Source: Aureimonas fodinaquatilis (GTDB lineage Bacteria > Pseudomonadota > Alphaproteobacteria > Rhizobiales > Rhizobiaceae). From it: a stretch of DNA of 64,000 nt. Numbering within the stretch: the stretch's first letter is position 1; each line of letters begins with the position of its first letter. The DNA is taken from positions 203,884 to 267,883 of the forward strand of contig NZ_VTWH01000005.1 of the NCBI RefSeq assembly GCF_008369445.1, written 5' to 3'. Position numbers and translations under genes: made by a program. Positions 61,978 to 64,000 of this stretch are shown piece by piece. The notes beneath the pieces were generated by a model. That model was not told the DNA's origin. It worked only from the letters and a program-made list of their open reading frames with translations, and ran no database searches.

Positions 61978-64000
61978 TTGCGCCCTTCGCTTCGTATGCT
62001 TTCGCGTCAACTTGCGCTCGGAACAGTCAGTTTCGCAGCACTGGTTTCGGCCACTCAGGCCTTTGCAAACGGCGGCGCACACTGGACGGGGGCTGTTGAT
62101 CATGACTGGGTCAACATCGATAACTGGGAACCCTATGCTCCGGTTGAGGATGGTCGTGTTTTCATCGACGGTGCCAACTCTGTGGTGGTCTATGGATCTG
62201 CGTTGGCGGACACCTATTCCTATTTGAACATTCTCAGCAGTTCGACACTGACGATCAATGGCGATCTCACAGTGACGGACGACACCGAGATCGGATCCCA
62301 GTCGGAACTCCTTGCCCACAATACGCTGATTGTTGATGGATCCCGCGCTCTGTTCCACTCCGGCAGTGCACTGCGCACTTTTGGCGGCAAGCTGTCTCTC
62401 AGTGTCATCAATGGTGCCTCGCTGACCGTTGGATCATTTCTCAGCAACCCGGACATTCAAGACCACACGCCGAGTGTAGAGGTGTTGATTGGTGAGGGAT
62501 CAAATGTCAGTGCAACTGACACCACTATCGACAATGGCAGTTTTGAGATGGAGGCCGGTTCAACCCTGGAATCCGTCAGCTTGACCGTGGGCTTTACCGG
62601 AGAGGCTACGGCAACAATCGCCGGAAATGCTACTTTGACAGAGCTGATTATCGGCAGGATCAAGCAGGGCGAAATGCGCATTCAGGACGGTGGCACGGTT
62701 TCGGCGCAACTGGTCAGCATCGGCGAAACCCTGGAATCGGCAGACAGCAAGCTGGAAGTCACGGGCACAGGCTCAAGTCTCACGGTCAGCGATAGACTGC
62801 AGGTGGCCGGTCCGGACGCCGCATTCGGAACTTTGAATGTCCTGACGGGCGCTTCCGTCCAAACTTCAATTCTCACCATTGCCGAAGGGTTGGAGGCCGA
62901 TGTCAGTGACAGCATTCAGGGTCTGGGAAATGTTCTGGTGGCCAGCGATGCATCACTGTCTGTTAGTGATACCGCCTATATCGGAACGGATGGCAAGGGC
63001 ACACTGACTGTCAGCTTCGGCGGTCTTTTTTCGGCACCCAAAATCGTCATGGCGCAACAGGTTGACGGCGTTGCAAGGCTGTATCTTGGCAATGATGCAA
63101 AACAGGGACCGACGGCCGTCGCAAAGTTCGACGTAGACGTTATTGAGATGGGCAGCGGTAACAGTACCATCGTCTTCAATGTTCTGACCGCTTCAGAGCC
63201 TTTCGCATTCGCCACCGAACTGGTCGGCGAAGGTCTGGTCCAGATCGTCAATGGCGCAGTCAGTTTTACCGGTGACAGCCTCAATTTTAATGGTCGCATC
63301 GAGGTGTCTGGCGGAAGCCTGCTTGCGAATTCCATTCTGAGTGGAGCGGTTGCGGTTTCTGACAATGGTGTGCTCGGCGGAAGTGGTACAGTCGGGGCCG
63401 TCACTTTCGCTTCCGGCGGCATTCTGTCGCCGGGCAATTCCATTGGTACACTGACAATCAATGGCGATCTGACATTGTCCAATGACACCATCTATCAATA
63501 TGAAATCGGCAGCGATCTTTCCTCCGACAAAGTGGTTGTCCTGGGTAATGCAACGCTCGGCGGTGCAGCGCTCAGGGTCATCGCGCTTGATCCGACCACG
63601 AGCTACCTGAATGGTCAGCGCTACACAGTTTTTGAAGCTGAATCGATAACTGGTAGCCTGAATCCGCAACTGGCCAATGACAGCGCATTCCTGACCTCAA
63701 CAGTCGAATATTCAGCCACCGATGCCACTCTGGTTCTGGCGGTGAAGACCGACCCGCAGGATCCGACGGACCCGCACCCGGTTTTCCCGAAGGTTGCAGG
63801 AACGGAGAATGAGCGTCGCACAGCCAGTGCGCTGGACCAGCTTGACCAGACACCGGGTTCGGCCAGCCTGGCCCTGTACAATGCGGTGCTGATGCTGAAT
63901 GCCGATCAGGCGGTGCATGCCTTCAACCAGCTTTCGGGTGAGGGACAGGCTTCGGTTCGCACCGCCTTGCTGGAAGGCGGCAGTCAGGTGCGTGCACAGC
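61978..64000 (+). CDS. Autotransporter, passenger and start of translocator (3' partial)
   Basis: An open frame of at least 674 codons from a TTG at 61978 (CTGGAG upstream) to the window edge; no stop occurs, and an in-frame ATG is at 61996. A signal peptide (residues 1-37, ending ...ATQAFAN) precedes a long beta-helical passenger rich in Gly, Ser, Thr and Val, with repeats such as LTINGDLTVTDDTEIG and a later LSPGNSIGTLTINGDL, a signature before type V translocators. Near the end, the linker LYNAVLMLNADQAVHAFNQL and SGEGQASVRTALLEG signal the start of the beta-barrel, which lies outside the window. It is probably an outer-membrane adhesin or surface protein; the ligand is unknown. Confidence 0.88.
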   Translation, partial: MRPSLRMLSRQLALGTVSFAALVSATQAFANGGAHWTGAVDHDWVNIDNWEPYAPVEDGRVFIDGANSVVVYGSALADTYSYLNILSSSTLTINGDLTVTDDTEIGSQSELLAHNTLIVDGSRALFHSGSALRTFGGKLSLSVINGASLTVGSFLSNPDIQDHTPSVEVLIGEGSNVSATDTTIDNGSFEMEAGSTLESVSLTVGFTGEATATIAGNATLTELIIGRIKQGEMRIQDGGTVSAQLVSIGETLESADSKLEVTGTGSSLTVSDRLQVAGPDAAFGTLNVLTGASVQTSILTIAEGLEADVSDSIQGLGNVLVASDASLSVSDTAYIGTDGKGTLTVSFGGLFSAPKIVMAQQVDGVARLYLGNDAKQGPTAVAKFDVDVIEMGSGNSTIVFNVLTASEPFAFATELVGEGLVQIVNGAVSFTGDSLNFNGRIEVSGGSLLANSILSGAVAVSDNGVLGGSGTVGAVTFASGGILSPGNSIGTLTINGDLTLSNDTIYQYEIGSDLSSDKVVVLGNATLGGAALRVIALDPTTSYLNGQRYTVFEAESITGSLNPQLANDSAFLTSTVEYSATDATLVLAVKTDPQDPTDPHPVFPKVAGTENERRTASALDQLDQTPGSASLALYNAVLMLNADQAVHAFNQLSGEGQASVRTALLEGGSQVRAQ

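Noticed and set aside
1..64000. CRISPR arrays, tRNA or rRNA genes, insertion sequences, prophage
   Set aside because: No regularly spaced direct repeats, no cloverleaf or rRNA-like segments, and no transposase, integrase or phage structural genes were recognised.

Overview
The window looks like chromosomal DNA of a methylotrophic alphaproteobacterium, probably Hyphomicrobiales (Rhizobiales). The reasons are the ftsE-ftsX-ydcF-plsC neighbourhood, a lanthanide-type methanol dehydrogenase (XoxF) with its partners, a nearly complete tetrahydromethanopterin (H4MPT)/methanofuran formaldehyde-oxidation gene set, alphaproteobacterial purine-oxidation fusions, and a palindromic intergenic repeat family. 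DNA is moderately GC-rich, genes are tightly packed, and I see no prophage, insertion sequence, CRISPR array, tRNA or rRNA.

Layout. 1-7.5 kb: housekeeping genes (3' part of ftsE, ftsX, a YdcF protein, an acyltransferase, SapC, a TauE-type exporter, pncB, fpr, a stand-alone Lrp ligand-binding domain). 7.6-22 kb: methanol oxidation. xoxF-xoxG-xoxJ and a CXXCW protein lie on the plus strand. They are flanked by a SoxYZ-like carrier and a metallohydrolase of the quinoprotein relay type. A minus-strand cluster follows: ABC substrate-binding protein, histidine kinase, response regulator, YVTN propeller, poly-aspartate exported protein, ATPase, permease and exported repeat protein. It resembles the Lut lanthanide-uptake cluster of Methylobacterium/Methylorubrum but has a two-component system inside it. 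A structured RNA with its own good sigma70-type promoter sits immediately upstream of xoxF.

22.2-38.6 kb: H4MPT/methanofuran C1 island. It holds a fused MfnB-FolB protein, an MfnE-like kinase, a DHPS-like protein, DUF447, a hydantoinase-like protein, fae, a CitG-like protein, two ATP-grasp ligases, mch, mtdB, mptG and fhcBADC. Together these take formaldehyde from XoxF through methylene-, methenyl- and formyl-H4MPT to formate, and make part of the cofactors. 38.6-40 kb: three small exported proteins, one MliC-like. 40-54.2 kb: purine catabolism and uptake (PuuE-UraD fusion, UraH, XdhABC, a BMP-type nucleoside/purine ABC transporter, PuuD, guanine deaminase). 54.2-61.9 kb: the GlgE pathway (GlgE, TreS-maltokinase fusion, GlgB), which turns trehalose into alpha-glucan. 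61.98 kb to the end: an autotransporter adhesin-like protein cut by the window edge.

Functions are assigned from motifs and family knowledge read by eye; no database search was run. The least certain calls are the identity of the RNA before xoxF, the substrate of the Lut-like transporter, several start codons and the small exported proteins.
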